From: Rhizobiales bacterium 62-47
GTDB lineage: Bacteria > Pseudomonadota > Alphaproteobacteria > Rhizobiales > Xanthobacteraceae
DNA: 64,000 bases
NCBI GenBank assembly: GCA_001899255.1
Contig: MKVX01000018.1
Coordinates: forward strand, 435,150-499,149
Reading direction: 5' to 3'
Shown here: positions 45,550 to 55,089 of the stretch, piece after piece
How positions within the stretch are numbered: position 1 is the first letter of the stretch
How the letters are laid out: every line of letters starts with the position of its first letter
Notes under the pieces: model-generated
The model's database searches: none
Seen by the model: the letters and a program-made list of their open reading frames with translations, nothing else
Told to the model about the DNA's origin: nothing
Translations under genes and position numbers: made by a program

Positions 45550-47052
45550 TCAGGTTTTCGGCGCGAAAGCCGGGCCGTTCGGCTTGATGCGGACGCCGGG
45601 GCGCAGTCGCGTCCATGGCAGCGCGGCGGTATCCGCCGGCATGGCGCCGGGCGCGGCGCAGATCAAGAGCGTCTCGGCGATCGGTTCGAAGTCGGCGCGG
45701 AAGTGCACCGAGCTTTTGTTGACGAGGATGGATTGCGCGGTCGGCTCGATGCCGACATAGCGGTACATCGCCTGATCGGCGAGTTGCGCCTTGTACGATG
45801 ACACCACGACGCGGACGTCGCCGATGCGCAGGCAGGCTGACGGTCCCATGTCCATGTCGCGGCCGCCGTAATACGGACCCGGCGCGACGAATTGGCCGTT
45901 GGATAACTTCTCGACGAAGAAACTTGCTTCATACGGTGCGTCGCCGGGAATGCCCGACTTGCCGCCCAGCGCCAGCGTCACCGTCGCGCCTTCGCCGGCA
46001 GCGTGCGCGGCCTTGGCCGAAGCGGGATCGTAGATGACGCCGATGGCGGCCTTGCGCGGATTGTTGCGGACGAGGGCGCGCAACATGCCGGTGGTATCGG
46101 AATCGCCGCCGGCGCCGGGATTGTCTTGGGTATCGGCAATCACGATCGGCTTGCTGGCGCGCGTCGCCAGCTCCATGGCATGGCGGATACCGTCGTCCGG
46201 CGTATAGATGCGGCCGTCGAAATCGTTTTCATGGCCGATCACCAGTTGCGCGACGCTATCCGCCGCAGCGTCGGCCTCGGCCTGCGTGCGGCCATAAGCG
46301 AACACCGTGGCGCCGCAGCCGGGAAAATCCGCCGCCGGAAAGCCCGGCGCGAACGACAGCGTCGGCACGTCGTCGTTCTCGCGCGCCGCGAGCTTGCGAT
46401 AGATGCCCTTGCACGGCTCGTCGTTGGTGCATTGCCAGCTGATCGGAATCAGGAACGGCAGTTGCCGGAACGCCTTGGCATAGCGATGGCCGTCGAGCAG
46501 CAGCGCGAGATGTTTCGCGGAGGCGCGGCCGGTGTCGGCCATGTCGACATGCGGATAGGTGCGATAGGCGATCAGTGCGTCGGCATGTTGCACCATCTCC
46601 GGCGTGACGTTGGCGTGCAGGTCGAGGCTCACCACCAGCGGCAAGTCTGGGCCGATCGCCTTGCGCACGCGGGCGAGGATTTCGCCTTCGCCATCGTCAA
46701 GATGTTCCGTCACCATGGCGCCGTGCAGATCGAGATAGACCGCATCGAGCGAACCGGCGTTGGCGATGCCGTCGACGATGTCCCTGGCGATGCGCTCGTA
46801 GGCATCCTCGGTGACATGCGCGCAAGGGCTGGCGGCCGCGAACATGGTCGGGATCATCTCCCAGCCGCGCGCTTCGGCGTCGGCGATGAAGCCGGCGAGT
46901 CCGACATTGATATTGCGGATCGTCGTCAGGACATCGGCGCCGCGCACCATCGACGGCCAGCCGCCGCCGTGGACGAAATCGGCATAGGTCGCCTTGGTCG
47001 GCGCGAAGGTGTTGGTCTCGTGTAGGAAGCCGCCAATGGCGATGCGGGTCAT
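45550..47052 (-). CDS. M81 metallopeptidase, MlrC-like
   Basis: A 500-residue protein of the microcystinase C (MlrC) family. The start MTRIAIGGFLHETNTFAPTK is the family signature; DLHGAMVTEHLDDGEGE and SLDLHANVTPEM follow in the N-terminal domain, and IVIADTQDNPGAGGDSDTTG in the middle. Zinc ligands are expected among these Asp/His. MlrC linearises or finishes peptides in microcystin breakdown; most homologues have unknown peptide or amide substrates. It is the last gene of the - strand peptide-transporter operon, though separated from the ATPase gene by 158 bases including a repeat. Confidence 0.9.
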   Translation of the reverse strand: MTRIAIGGFLHETNTFAPTKATYADFVHGGGWPSMVRGADVLTTIRNINVGLAGFIADAEARGWEMIPTMFAAASPCAHVTEDAYERIARDIVDGIANAGSLDAVYLDLHGAMVTEHLDDGEGEILARVRKAIGPDLPLVVSLDLHANVTPEMVQHADALIAYRTYPHVDMADTGRASAKHLALLLDGHRYAKAFRQLPFLIPISWQCTNDEPCKGIYRKLAARENDDVPTLSFAPGFPAADFPGCGATVFAYGRTQAEADAAADSVAQLVIGHENDFDGRIYTPDDGIRHAMELATRASKPIVIADTQDNPGAGGDSDTTGMLRALVRNNPRKAAIGVIYDPASAKAAHAAGEGATVTLALGGKSGIPGDAPYEASFFVEKLSNGQFVAPGPYYGGRDMDMGPSACLRIGDVRVVVSSYKAQLADQAMYRYVGIEPTAQSILVNKSSVHFRADFEPIAETLLICAAPGAMPADTAALPWTRLRPGVRIKPNGPAFAPKT

Positions 47053-47083
47053 GGAAGTATCTCGTTGTACCTTATTGAGTGCT

Positions 47084-47190
47084 GTCATTCCGGGATGCGC
47101 CGTCTTCCGGCGCAGGCCCGGAATCCATATCCCCTGCAGTGGTTATGGATTCCGGGCTCGCTCGCGAAGGGCTCGCGCCCCGGAATAACG
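47084..47190. repeat. Interspersed CATTCCGGGATGCGC repeat
   Basis: GTCATTCCGGGATGCGCCGT ... GGTTATGGATTCCGGGCTCG ... CGCCCCGGAATAACG. Same element as 41045, better preserved. Confidence 0.8.
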
Positions 47191-47210
47191 GCCTTTTTTA
47201 ACTACGAATC

Positions 47211-48881
47211 TCATGATGTTGCGGAAGCGACGGCTGTGGCATCAACCGGCCGGAAGTTGGCGAAGTCCCAGCCGCGGCCGGGGGCAGCGTCGAGCAGTTG
47301 TTTGGTGTAAGCCTGCTGCGGGCGGGTGAGGATTTCATGCGCCGGGCCCTGTTCGACGACGAGGCCATGCTGCATCACCACGACGTCGTCGCAAATCTGC
47401 GCGGCGACGCGCAGGTCATGGGTGATGAACAACAGCGCGATGCCGAGCCGTGTTTGAATCTCGTCGAGCAGTTCCAGCACCTGCGCCTGCACCGAGACGT
47501 CGAGCGCGGAGACCGCTTCATCCGCCACCAGCACATCGGGATCGAGCGCCAGCGCGCGGGCGATGGCGATACGCTGCCGCTGGCCGCCGGAGAACTGATG
47601 CGGGTAACGCGAGATGGCGTCGGCGGGCAGATCGACCAGTTCGAGCAATTCGCCGGCGCGAGCCAGCGCCTCGGCGTGCGGCACGCCATAATTGATCGGA
47701 CCTTCGGCGATGGTTTCGCCGACGGTGACGCGCGGATTGAGCGAGCGATAGGGGTCCTGAAACACGATCTGGATATGCTTGCGGTGTGGCCGCAACATTG
47801 GCCGCGACAGCGACGAGATTTCGCTGCCGCGCAGCCGTACCTCGCCCGAGGTCGGATCGATCAGCCGCACGATGCAACGCGCGACGGTGGATTTGCCCGA
47901 GCCGCTTTCGCCGACGATGCCGAGCGTGCGGCCCTTGCGCAACGTCAGCGTCACATCCTGCGCGGCGGCGACCTCGCGCGCAGTGCCGAAGAAGCCGCGC
48001 TCGCGATAAACTTTGCCGAGGCCGTTGGTCTCCAGCACTACCGGCTCGGTGCTTGCGGGGCGTGGGTTGCGCGGCACCAGGCTCGGCACCGACGCCAGCA
48101 GGTTGCGGGTGTATTCCATAGTCGGCGTGCGCAGGATGGTATCGAGCGCGCCGGTTTCGACGATGCGGCCCCGCCGCATCACGACGACGCGGTTGGCGAT
48201 CTCGGCAACGACGCCCATATCATGGGTGATGAACAATACGGCGGTGCCGTGATCTTTTTGCAGATCGCGGATCAACGACAGGATCTGCTTCTGCGTGGTG
48301 ACGTCGAGTGCGGTGGTCGGCTCATCGGCGATCAGTAGCTTGGGTTCGAGCACCAAGGCCATGGCGATCATGATGCGCTGGCGTTGGCCGCCGGACAGTT
48401 GATGCGGATAGGATTTGAAGATGCGCGCGACATCCGGCAGCCGCACCTGTTCCATCATCGCAAGAATGCGCTGCTGCCGCGTTCGCGCATCGAGGCCCGT
48501 GTGCGCGCGCAGCACTTCGTCAATCTGCCGGCCGACCGGCACCACCGGGTTGAGCGCCGTCATCGGCTCCTGAAACACCATCGCCATCTTGGTGGCGCGC
48601 AACTGCCGCAACCGCCGGTCGCTGGCGCCGAGGATGTCCTCGCCGGCCAGCCGAATGCTGCCGCTGCTCGGCACGAGCGCGCCTTTCTGCAGCAGGCCCA
48701 TCACCGTGAGCGAGGTGACCGATTTGCCCGAGCCGCTTTCGCCGACGACGCACAGCGTCTCGCCTTCGCGGACCTGCAGCGAGATGCCGTCGATGATCTT
48801 GTCGGCGTCGGGCTTCTTGCCGAGCCGAACGACGAGGTCCTTGATGTCGAGTGCGGTGGGACGCGTAGAGGAGTCGCTCAT
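47211..48881 (-). CDS. Dipeptide-type ABC transporter, fused ATPase pair
   Basis: A 556-residue protein of two ABC ATPase domains in one chain, like DppD-DppF or GsiA/YejF fusions. Domain 1 (~8-260): Walker [12 protein letters not shown], signature [10 protein letters not shown], Walker [13 protein letters not shown]. Domain 2 (~285-540): [35 protein letters not shown]. Oligopeptide-type C-terminal extensions are visible. Note the second Walker B has DEAVS rather than DEPTS, common here. It overlaps the permease gene by 4 bases. Confidence 0.95.
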   Translation of the reverse strand: MSDSSTRPTALDIKDLVVRLGKKPDADKIIDGISLQVREGETLCVVGESGSGKSVTSLTVMGLLQKGALVPSSGSIRLAGEDILGASDRRLRQLRATKMAMVFQEPMTALNPVVPVGRQIDEVLRAHTGLDARTRQQRILAMMEQVRLPDVARIFKSYPHQLSGGQRQRIMIAMALVLEPKLLIADEPTTALDVTTQKQILSLIRDLQKDHGTAVLFITHDMGVVAEIANRVVVMRRGRIVETGALDTILRTPTMEYTRNLLASVPSLVPRNPRPASTEPVVLETNGLGKVYRERGFFGTAREVAAAQDVTLTLRKGRTLGIVGESGSGKSTVARCIVRLIDPTSGEVRLRGSEISSLSRPMLRPHRKHIQIVFQDPYRSLNPRVTVGETIAEGPINYGVPHAEALARAGELLELVDLPADAISRYPHQFSGGQRQRIAIARALALDPDVLVADEAVSALDVSVQAQVLELLDEIQTRLGIALLFITHDLRVAAQICDDVVVMQHGLVVEQGPAHEILTRPQQAYTKQLLDAAPGRGWDFANFRPVDATAVASATS

Positions 48882-49771
48882 TTGCGGCCCTCGCGCTGTT
48901 TCATGCGCGGGTCGAGTGCGTCGCGCGCGGCGTCGCCGATCAGGTTGACCGAGAGAATGGCGATCGACAGCATCAGTCCGGGCCAGAAGATCAGCGACGG
49001 TTTGATCTGGAAGTAGGCACGGCCCTCGGCCATGATGTTGCCCCAGGTCGGCACTTCCGGGCTAATGCCGGCGCCGAGGAACGACAGGATCGCTTCGGTC
49101 AGGATTGCGGAGGCACAAACGTAAGTGCCTTGTACGATCAGCGGCGCGACGGTGTTCGGCATCAGATGTCGCCACATGATCTTGGGGAGGTTTGAACCGA
49201 CCGAGATTGCGGCTTCGACGTAGGGCTCCTCGCGCGCCGACAGCACCACGGAGCGAACCAACCGCGCCACGCGCGGAATTTCCGGAATGGTGATGGCCAC
49301 CAGCACGGTCATCAGGCTGGCGCCGGACAGCGACACCACTGCGATGGCGAGCAGGATGGCGGGGATCGCCATCAGGCCATCCATGATCCGCATCATCACC
49401 GCATCGACCCATTTGAAGAAGCCGGAGACGAGGCCGATGACAAGGCCGATGACGATGCTCACTACCGCCGCGCCCAATCCGATCAGCAGCGAGATGCGCC
49501 CGCCATAGATGATGCGCGACAGCACATCGCGGCCGTAAGCGTCGGTGCCGAGCAGGTATTGCGCGCTGGCCGGTTTCAGGCGCTGCGCCGGCGCCAGCAG
49601 CATCGGATCGTGCGGCACGATCCACGGCGCGAGGATGGCCATGACGACGATGATCGCCAGACACGCCGTCGCCACGGCGATGATCGGACTCGCAGTCAGG
49701 AAGCCGAGCCTGAACCGTGGCGGTGCGGCGAGCGGGATCGATGACGGTTCTGGCAGTGTCTCGATGGCCAT
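48878..49771 (-). CDS. Dipeptide-type ABC transporter permease (DppC-like)
   Basis: A 297-residue inner-membrane permease with an N-terminal helix, the DppC-type periplasmic stretch LLGTDAYGRDVLSRIIYGGRISL, four further helices and the EAA loop region (VEAAISVGSNLPKIMWRHLMPN). The final part SFLGAGISPEVPTWGNIMAEG is diagnostic of DppC/OppC. It starts one base inside the stop of the DppB-like gene. Confidence 0.95.
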   Translation of the reverse strand: MAIETLPEPSSIPLAAPPRFRLGFLTASPIIAVATACLAIIVVMAILAPWIVPHDPMLLAPAQRLKPASAQYLLGTDAYGRDVLSRIIYGGRISLLIGLGAAVVSIVIGLVIGLVSGFFKWVDAVMMRIMDGLMAIPAILLAIAVVSLSGASLMTVLVAITIPEIPRVARLVRSVVLSAREEPYVEAAISVGSNLPKIMWRHLMPNTVAPLIVQGTYVCASAILTEAILSFLGAGISPEVPTWGNIMAEGRAYFQIKPSLIFWPGLMLSIAILSVNLIGDAARDALDPRMKQREGRK

Positions 49772-50712
49772 CAGTACCGAATCCTGGGATCGAGCAGGGT
49801 ATAGGCGACGTCGATCAGCAGATTGATCGCGACGTAGATGCCGCTGGTCAAAAGGATCATCGCCTGGATTACGGGGTAATCGCGCGCCAGCACCGCATCG
49901 ACGGTGAGACGTCCGATGCCGGGCAGGTTGAAGACGCTTTCCGTAACGACCACGCCGGAGATCAGCAGCGCGAAGCCGGTGCCGATCACCGTGATGACCG
50001 GCACGGCGGCGTTGCGCAGCGCGTGGCGCAGCAGCACGCCGCTTTCGCCGATACCCTTGGCGCGCGCGGTGCGGACGTAATCTTCATCCAGCACATCGAG
50101 CATCGCCGCACGGGTCATGCGCGCAATCAGCGCGATGTAGATAAAAGAGAGTGTCAGCGTCGGCAGCACGATGCGTTCGAGGAAGGGGCCGAAGCCGCCG
50201 GAGAGCTTGCGAAAACCCTGCACTGGAAACCAGCGCAGATCGATAGCGAACACCTGGATCAGTACATAGCCGATGACGAACACCGGCACCGAGAAGCCGA
50301 TCACCGACAATCCCATGACGGAACGATCAATCCATGTGCCGCGCTTCCATGCCGCGATGACGCCGAGCGGCACAGCGACGAGGATGGCGACGATGATGGT
50401 CGACAGCGCGATGCTGATGGTCGGCTCGATGCGATTGCTGATCATGTGCATCACCGGCACGTTGGAAATCAGCGACACGCCGAGATCGCCGTGCAGGAGC
50501 CGGTCGATCCATGTAAAGAACTGGATGTAGAGCGGTTCGTTGAGGCCGAGCGAGGTGCGGATGCGTTCGAGACGTTCCGGCGTCGCGTTATCGCCGGCAA
50601 GAATGGCGGCGGGATCGCCGGGCGTTAGCCGCAACAGCAGGAAAACGAAGAGGGCGACGACGCCCATGACAGGAATGGCGGCAAGGACGCGGCGGACGAG
50701 ATATCCAAACAT
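49771..50712 (-). CDS. Dipeptide-type ABC transporter permease (DppB-like)
   Basis: A 313-residue permease of the DppB type: MFGYLVRRVLAAIPVMGVVALFVFLLLRLTPGDPA start, an EAA-like loop EDYVRTARAKGIGESGVLLRHALRNA, and the last helices ending DPRIRY. The ATG at 50712 follows AGGAGGG. Pairs with the DppC-like permease to form the channel. Confidence 0.95.
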   Translation of the reverse strand: MFGYLVRRVLAAIPVMGVVALFVFLLLRLTPGDPAAILAGDNATPERLERIRTSLGLNEPLYIQFFTWIDRLLHGDLGVSLISNVPVMHMISNRIEPTISIALSTIIVAILVAVPLGVIAAWKRGTWIDRSVMGLSVIGFSVPVFVIGYVLIQVFAIDLRWFPVQGFRKLSGGFGPFLERIVLPTLTLSFIYIALIARMTRAAMLDVLDEDYVRTARAKGIGESGVLLRHALRNAAVPVITVIGTGFALLISGVVVTESVFNLPGIGRLTVDAVLARDYPVIQAMILLTSGIYVAINLLIDVAYTLLDPRIRY

Positions 50713-50837
50713 CGCTGGCCCTCCTGAGTTCACCGTGTTCCGGCGTGCGGAAATTGCCCCAAGTCGTCAAAGTCTGCCACGCCAGTCCAATTTAGCAAAT
50801 CCCATGCCATCACTTTCGGGCGCAACCGGCTGCCGCA

Positions 50838-51968
50838 TCAGTCGAGCGTCGCCAGCAAGCCTGCCATTAGCCGTCCGCGTTCGACGAGGCTGTCCACCTC
50901 GATGTATTCGTTGAGGGTATGCATGTCCGCGCCGCGCACGCCGAGTCCGTCAAGCGTCGGAATGCCCATGGCACCGGTGAAGTTGCCGTCGGAGCCGCCA
51001 CCGGCGCTGCCGTGCGGCAGTTCCAGTCCCATGTCCTTGGCGATGCCGCGTGCCTTCTCATAGAGCGCCATGGTGCCGGCATCCGGCTCCCAGACCGGGC
51101 GCGTGACGCCGCGGGTCACTGTGAACATCACGTCGTCGCTGCTGCCGGAGAGTGCCAGCATGCGTTCGACACCGCGGTCGAGATCGGCTTGCCGCTTGGC
51201 CATGCTCAATGCTTCGCCGGTGCAGGTAGTCGCGACGCAGTTGACCCATTGGCCGCCGTGCACGATGCCGACGCTGAAGGTGCAATCCTCGGTGGTCATG
51301 GCATCGATGGCAAGGATCTGCCGCGCCATCTCGCGGATCGCCGAACGGCCCGAGGAGAGCGTCGCGCCGGCATGGCTCGGTTTGCCGGTGGCTTCGAGAT
51401 TGAACCGCGCAATCGCATAGCGGCCGGTGACGACGCCGTTGTTGGCGCGTCCGGGCTCCGGCACGAGAACGTACTTGTTGCGCGCGGCTTCGGCTTCGAC
51501 GACATCGCGCACGCTCGGCGTGCCGACTTCCTCGTCCGGCGTCAGCAATACGGTGATCGGCAGCGGCGTGGTGAAGGCGGCTTTCTGTAATTGGCGAATG
51601 GCTTCGACCGAGAGATAGTTACCGCCTTTCATGTCGCAGATGCCGGGGCCGTAACACTTGTTGCCGTCGCGCCGCCACGGCAGCTTGGCCAGCGTTCCGA
51701 CCGGATGCACGGTGTCGAGATGCCCGGCGATGAGAATGCCGGGCTGGCCTTGCTTGGGATGCGGGAAGCGGGCTCGGACATAACCGCCGAAACCTTGCTG
51801 GCCGGGCATGTGCTCGATGGTCGCACCCATGATCGCCATTTCGCGCGCGGCGAGATCCAGCATGCGGTCGACGGCGGCGGCATCCCATGTCGGACTTTCG
51901 CATTCCACCCAGCGGCGCAGGCCTTGCAGCATGGTCTCGGTGTCGAACGGAAGATTGGCTGGATTCAT
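50838..51968 (-). CDS. M20 family metallopeptidase (CPG2/ArgE-like)
   Basis: A 376-residue M20A peptidase. LIAGHLDTVHPVGTL (first metal His/Asp), the CDMKGGNYLSVEA bridging Asp, LLTPDEEVGTPSV (catalytic Glu pair) and the lid domain follow in order. Similar enzymes include glutamate carboxypeptidases. It is the first gene of the operon that continues with the permeases and ATPase, so the peptide or N-acyl amino acid taken up is probably cut by it. ATG at 51968 after GGGGAA. Confidence 0.93.
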   Translation of the reverse strand: MNPANLPFDTETMLQGLRRWVECESPTWDAAAVDRMLDLAAREMAIMGATIEHMPGQQGFGGYVRARFPHPKQGQPGILIAGHLDTVHPVGTLAKLPWRRDGNKCYGPGICDMKGGNYLSVEAIRQLQKAAFTTPLPITVLLTPDEEVGTPSVRDVVEAEAARNKYVLVPEPGRANNGVVTGRYAIARFNLEATGKPSHAGATLSSGRSAIREMARQILAIDAMTTEDCTFSVGIVHGGQWVNCVATTCTGEALSMAKRQADLDRGVERMLALSGSSDDVMFTVTRGVTRPVWEPDAGTMALYEKARGIAKDMGLELPHGSAGGGSDGNFTGAMGIPTLDGLGVRGADMHTLNEYIEVDSLVERGRLMAGLLATLD

Positions 51969-52246
51969 CTTGTTCCCCGTATTTTTTATTGGGACAGCGC
52001 CGCGCTCGTTGCCAAGCATAATGAGGCCTCCAGCGGAAATTACCAGCGCTGCATTTCACGACGAGATCGATTGGCGAATTGACGTTGTGCGCGTGCGAAC
52101 GAGAAGCGCATTGACGCTTCGCAAAACAGATGCAAGTCTTTGCGCAATCAAGAATGACAAGGAGCGCACGCGCCTTTGCCTGCATAACGTACTGCCTGCA
52201 CAATTCATCATCGGCTGTTGATCCATTTCAAGTCAGGAGAGATCGA
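51969..52246. promoter_or_regulatory. Divergent control region of the peptide transporter
   Basis: About 280 bases between the leftward operon and the rightward binding-protein gene. It is AT-richer around 52010-52090 and near 52120-52160 and must hold both promoters. I see no clear operator repeat. Confidence 0.4.
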
Positions 52247-53872
52247 ATGTTGCACGTCTCACGTTGGCGGCCATCCAAAATGGTCTCGAAATCGGCGCTC
52301 GCATCGGTCGCGCTACCGGCATTCGCGCTTGCCGCGCTGCTGGCATCGCCCGCCACGCTCGAAGCCAAGACCATTACCGCAGTGATGCACTCCGACTTGC
52401 GCGTGATCGATCCGGGACTGACCACCGCCTACATCACCCGCGATCATGGCTACATGGTCTACGACACGCTGCTGGCGATGGATTCCAATTTCAAGATCCA
52501 GCCGCAGATGGCGAGCTGGAAAGTCTCCGACGACAAGCTCACTTACACATTCACGCTGCGCGACGGCCTGAAGTGGCATGACGGTACGCCGGTGACAGCG
52601 GAAGACTGCGTTGCCTCGCTGAAGCGCTGGGGCAAGGCCGATGGCATGGGCCAGAAGCTGATGGACTTCACGGCGAGTCTCGAAGCAACCGACGCCAAGA
52701 CCATTACACTGAAACTGAAAGAACCCTACGGTCTTGTGCTGGAGTCGATCGGCAAGCCGTCGTCGCTGGTGCCGTTCATGATGCCGAAGCGTATCGCGGA
52801 GACACCTGCGGGCAAAGCCATCCCCGAACAGATCGGTTCAGGTCCGTTCAAATTCGTGCAGGCGGATTTTCAGCCGGGCGTGAAGGCGGTCTACGAAAAG
52901 AACAAGGATTACGTGCCGCGCTCCGAGCCGCCGAGTTGGACCGCGGGCGGCAAGGTGGTGAAGGTCGATCGCGTCGAGTGGATCACCATGCCGGACGCGC
53001 AGACAGCGGCGAATGCCGTGCAGTCGGGCGATATCGATTTCATCGAGAACCCGTCGTTCGATCTGTTGCCGTTGCTGGCCGCCAACAAGGAACTGACCAT
53101 CCACACGCTGAGCCCGCTCGGCTTCCAGACTTTGGGGCGGATGAATTTCCTGTATCCGCCGTTCGACAACATCAAGGTCCGGCGCGCGGCTTTCCTTGCG
53201 GCGAGCCAGAAGCCGGTGCTCGACGCGCTGGTCGGCAATCCCGAATATTACAAGGTCTGCGGCGCGATTTTCGGTTGCGGGACGCCGCTGGCGACCGACA
53301 TCGGGTCGGAGACGCTGGTCAAAGGCAACGGCATGGCGGAAGCCAAGAAGCTGCTGGCCGAGTCCGGTTACGATGGTACGCCGGTCGTCATCATGGCGCC
53401 CGGCGACGTGGTGACGCTGAAAGCGCAGCCGATCGTGTTCGCGCAATTCCTGCGCGATGCCGGGTTCAAGGTCGATGTGCAGGCCACCGACTGGCAGACC
53501 GTGGTGACGCGACGTGCCAGCCAGAAGTCGCCGAAGGAAGGCGGCTGGAACATGTTCTTCACCAACTGGGCCGGGCCGGACGTGCTCAATCCGGTTGCGA
53601 GCGTGTCGATCAGCGGCAAGGGCAAGAACGGTGGCTGGTTCGGCTGGCCGGAAGACGCCAAGATGGAAGAGCTGCGCGACAAGTTCGTGCGCACGACGTC
53701 GCCGGAAGAACAGAAGAAGATCGCCGAGGAAATTCAGGCGCGCGTCTATGAACAGGTGACGTACATTCCGCTTGGGCAATACACCGCGCCGAGTGTGTGG
53801 CGGAAGTCGCTCAAGGGCGTGCTCGACGGCCCGGCGACGCCGGTGTTCTGGAATATCGACAAGACCGAGTAG
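52247..53872 (+). CDS. ABC transporter substrate-binding protein (peptide type)
   Basis: A 541-residue SBP family 5 protein with a signal peptide (hydrophobic ~22-40, cleavage near LEAKT). ITAVMHSDLRVIDPGLTTAYITRDHGYMVYDTLLAMD is the family start. The DGLKWHDGTPVTAEDCV segment is the conserved peptide-binding-protein motif. It is divergent from, and surely works with, the DppB/DppC/ATPase operon. GAGAGATCGA precedes the ATG at 52247. Substrate is likely a dipeptide or an N-acyl/amide compound given the M20 and M81 neighbours. Confidence 0.94.
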   Translation: MLHVSRWRPSKMVSKSALASVALPAFALAALLASPATLEAKTITAVMHSDLRVIDPGLTTAYITRDHGYMVYDTLLAMDSNFKIQPQMASWKVSDDKLTYTFTLRDGLKWHDGTPVTAEDCVASLKRWGKADGMGQKLMDFTASLEATDAKTITLKLKEPYGLVLESIGKPSSLVPFMMPKRIAETPAGKAIPEQIGSGPFKFVQADFQPGVKAVYEKNKDYVPRSEPPSWTAGGKVVKVDRVEWITMPDAQTAANAVQSGDIDFIENPSFDLLPLLAANKELTIHTLSPLGFQTLGRMNFLYPPFDNIKVRRAAFLAASQKPVLDALVGNPEYYKVCGAIFGCGTPLATDIGSETLVKGNGMAEAKKLLAESGYDGTPVVIMAPGDVVTLKAQPIVFAQFLRDAGFKVDVQATDWQTVVTRRASQKSPKEGGWNMFFTNWAGPDVLNPVASVSISGKGKNGGWFGWPEDAKMEELRDKFVRTTSPEEQKKIAEEIQARVYEQVTYIPLGQYTAPSVWRKSLKGVLDGPATPVFWNIDKTE

Positions 53873-53907
53873 GCTTCACGCTTCGGAAAGCAGCGGGGGA
53901 GGGGCGG

Positions 53908-53940
53908 TTCGCCGGCGCGATGGCAACATCGGCCGGCGAA
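53908..53940 (+). terminator. Strong hairpin after the binding-protein gene
   Basis: TTCGCCGGC/GCCGGCGAA arms, with CGATG-GCAA-CATCG on top and one bulged G, give a 14-bp stem with a tetraloop. No T tract follows, so termination is inferred from position only. Confidence 0.5.
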
Positions 53941-54024
53941 GTCGTATCGTTTGAAACCCAATTCACTTTGTCGCGCGAGATGCGCTCAATGCGCGGACTT
54001 TCGATTCCGAAGCAAGCCTCTCCC

Positions 54025-54113
54025 CGTCATGGCCGGGCTCGTCCCGGCCATCTACGTCTTTGCTGGGGAAATCTCGTGAAGACGTGGATGGCCGGAATAA
54101 ATCCGGCCATGAC
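54025..54113. repeat. Inverted-pair GGCCGGG palindromic repeat
   Basis: CGTCATGGCCGGGCTCGTCC with CCATCTACGTCTT, then AAGACGTGGATGGCCGGAAT ... CCGGCCATGACC. Same family as 36424. Confidence 0.85.
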
Positions 54114-54169
54114 CAAAAGAGTTCGTACTCTCTCGCTCTTGGATGACGGTACGCATCAGAAGCCAATCG

Positions 54170-54943
54170 TTAGCGCGCATCGTGGAAGATGATGCCGACG
54201 GTGTGGCGATGGCCGGAGCGGATGCGGCTGACACCGTGGCGCAGGTTGACGCGATAGGTCCCCTTGGTCCCTTGCACCGGCCGATGATGCACGGCGAACG
54301 CAACGGCATCGCCCTGGCGCAGCGGCATCACTTCGATGCGGCTCTGCATCCGCGGTCGCTGCTCGGTGAGCGCGAATTCGCCGCCGGTGAAATCCTTGCC
54401 CGGTTCCGATAGCAGGATGGCGACCTGCAGCGGAAAAGCGAGATCGCCGTAGAGATCCTGATGCAGGCAATTGTAGTCGCCGGCGACATATTGCAGCAGC
54501 AGCGGCGTCGGCCGCGTCTGTCCTGCGTCATGGCACAGCTTGAGGAACTCGGCGTGCCGCGCGGGATAGCGCGTCTCGATTTTCATGCGCGCGTTCCAGC
54601 CGTTGGCGATTGGCGCGAGGTGCGGATACAGCGTGGTGCGCAAACTGCCGAGCAGGTCCGGCAGCGGATATTTGAAGTAGCGATACTCGCCCTTGCCGAA
54701 GCCGTGACGCGCCATGCGAATGTGGCTGCGGAAATGTTCCTCGTGCGGATAGAGCGCAGCAATCTCCGCACATTCCTGTGGCGTCAGCAGTTGCGGCAGC
54801 ACCGCCGCCCCGCAATTGTCGAGTTCGCTCGCCAGCGCTGTCCAGTCATAGCCATCGACGCGCTGCTCGGCGTTCGGTGAGGTCTCGACGCGACTTTGGG
54901 CGGGTTTCGCGATGGAGCGCGGGCTTACGATGGCGGTCGGCAT
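54170..54943 (-). CDS. 2OG-Fe(II) oxygenase
   Basis: A 257-residue 2-oxoglutarate/iron oxygenase of the type that resembles prolyl hydroxylases. The iron ligands are in CLHQDLYGD (His-x-Asp) and the last His in NLRHGVSRIRSGHRHTVGI, followed by the Arg that binds 2-oxoglutarate. The N terminus has YDWTALASELDNCGAAVLPQLLTPQECAEIAALY. It is divergent to alkB across 146 bases, with good ribosome site GAGGATG. The pair could be co-regulated; the substrate here is unknown. Confidence 0.87.
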   Translation of the reverse strand: MPTAIVSPRSIAKPAQSRVETSPNAEQRVDGYDWTALASELDNCGAAVLPQLLTPQECAEIAALYPHEEHFRSHIRMARHGFGKGEYRYFKYPLPDLLGSLRTTLYPHLAPIANGWNARMKIETRYPARHAEFLKLCHDAGQTRPTPLLLQYVAGDYNCLHQDLYGDLAFPLQVAILLSEPGKDFTGGEFALTEQRPRMQSRIEVMPLRQGDAVAFAVHHRPVQGTKGTYRVNLRHGVSRIRSGHRHTVGIIFHDAR

Positions 54944-55089
54944 AAATCATCCTCGTGGAACAAATTTCACCGGCCAATCTAGCGGCCGGGCTTGTTGGCG
55001 CCCACCCGATTTCCGTCCACAAATTCCGTTTGCGTGAGGTCCCGGATCGAATAGGAAGGCTGGTCGAAGGAGCCTGTCGGAGCCGCATC

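Noticed and set aside
46003..47025. Frame antisense to the M81 gene
   Set aside because: Shadow of a strongly coded gene.
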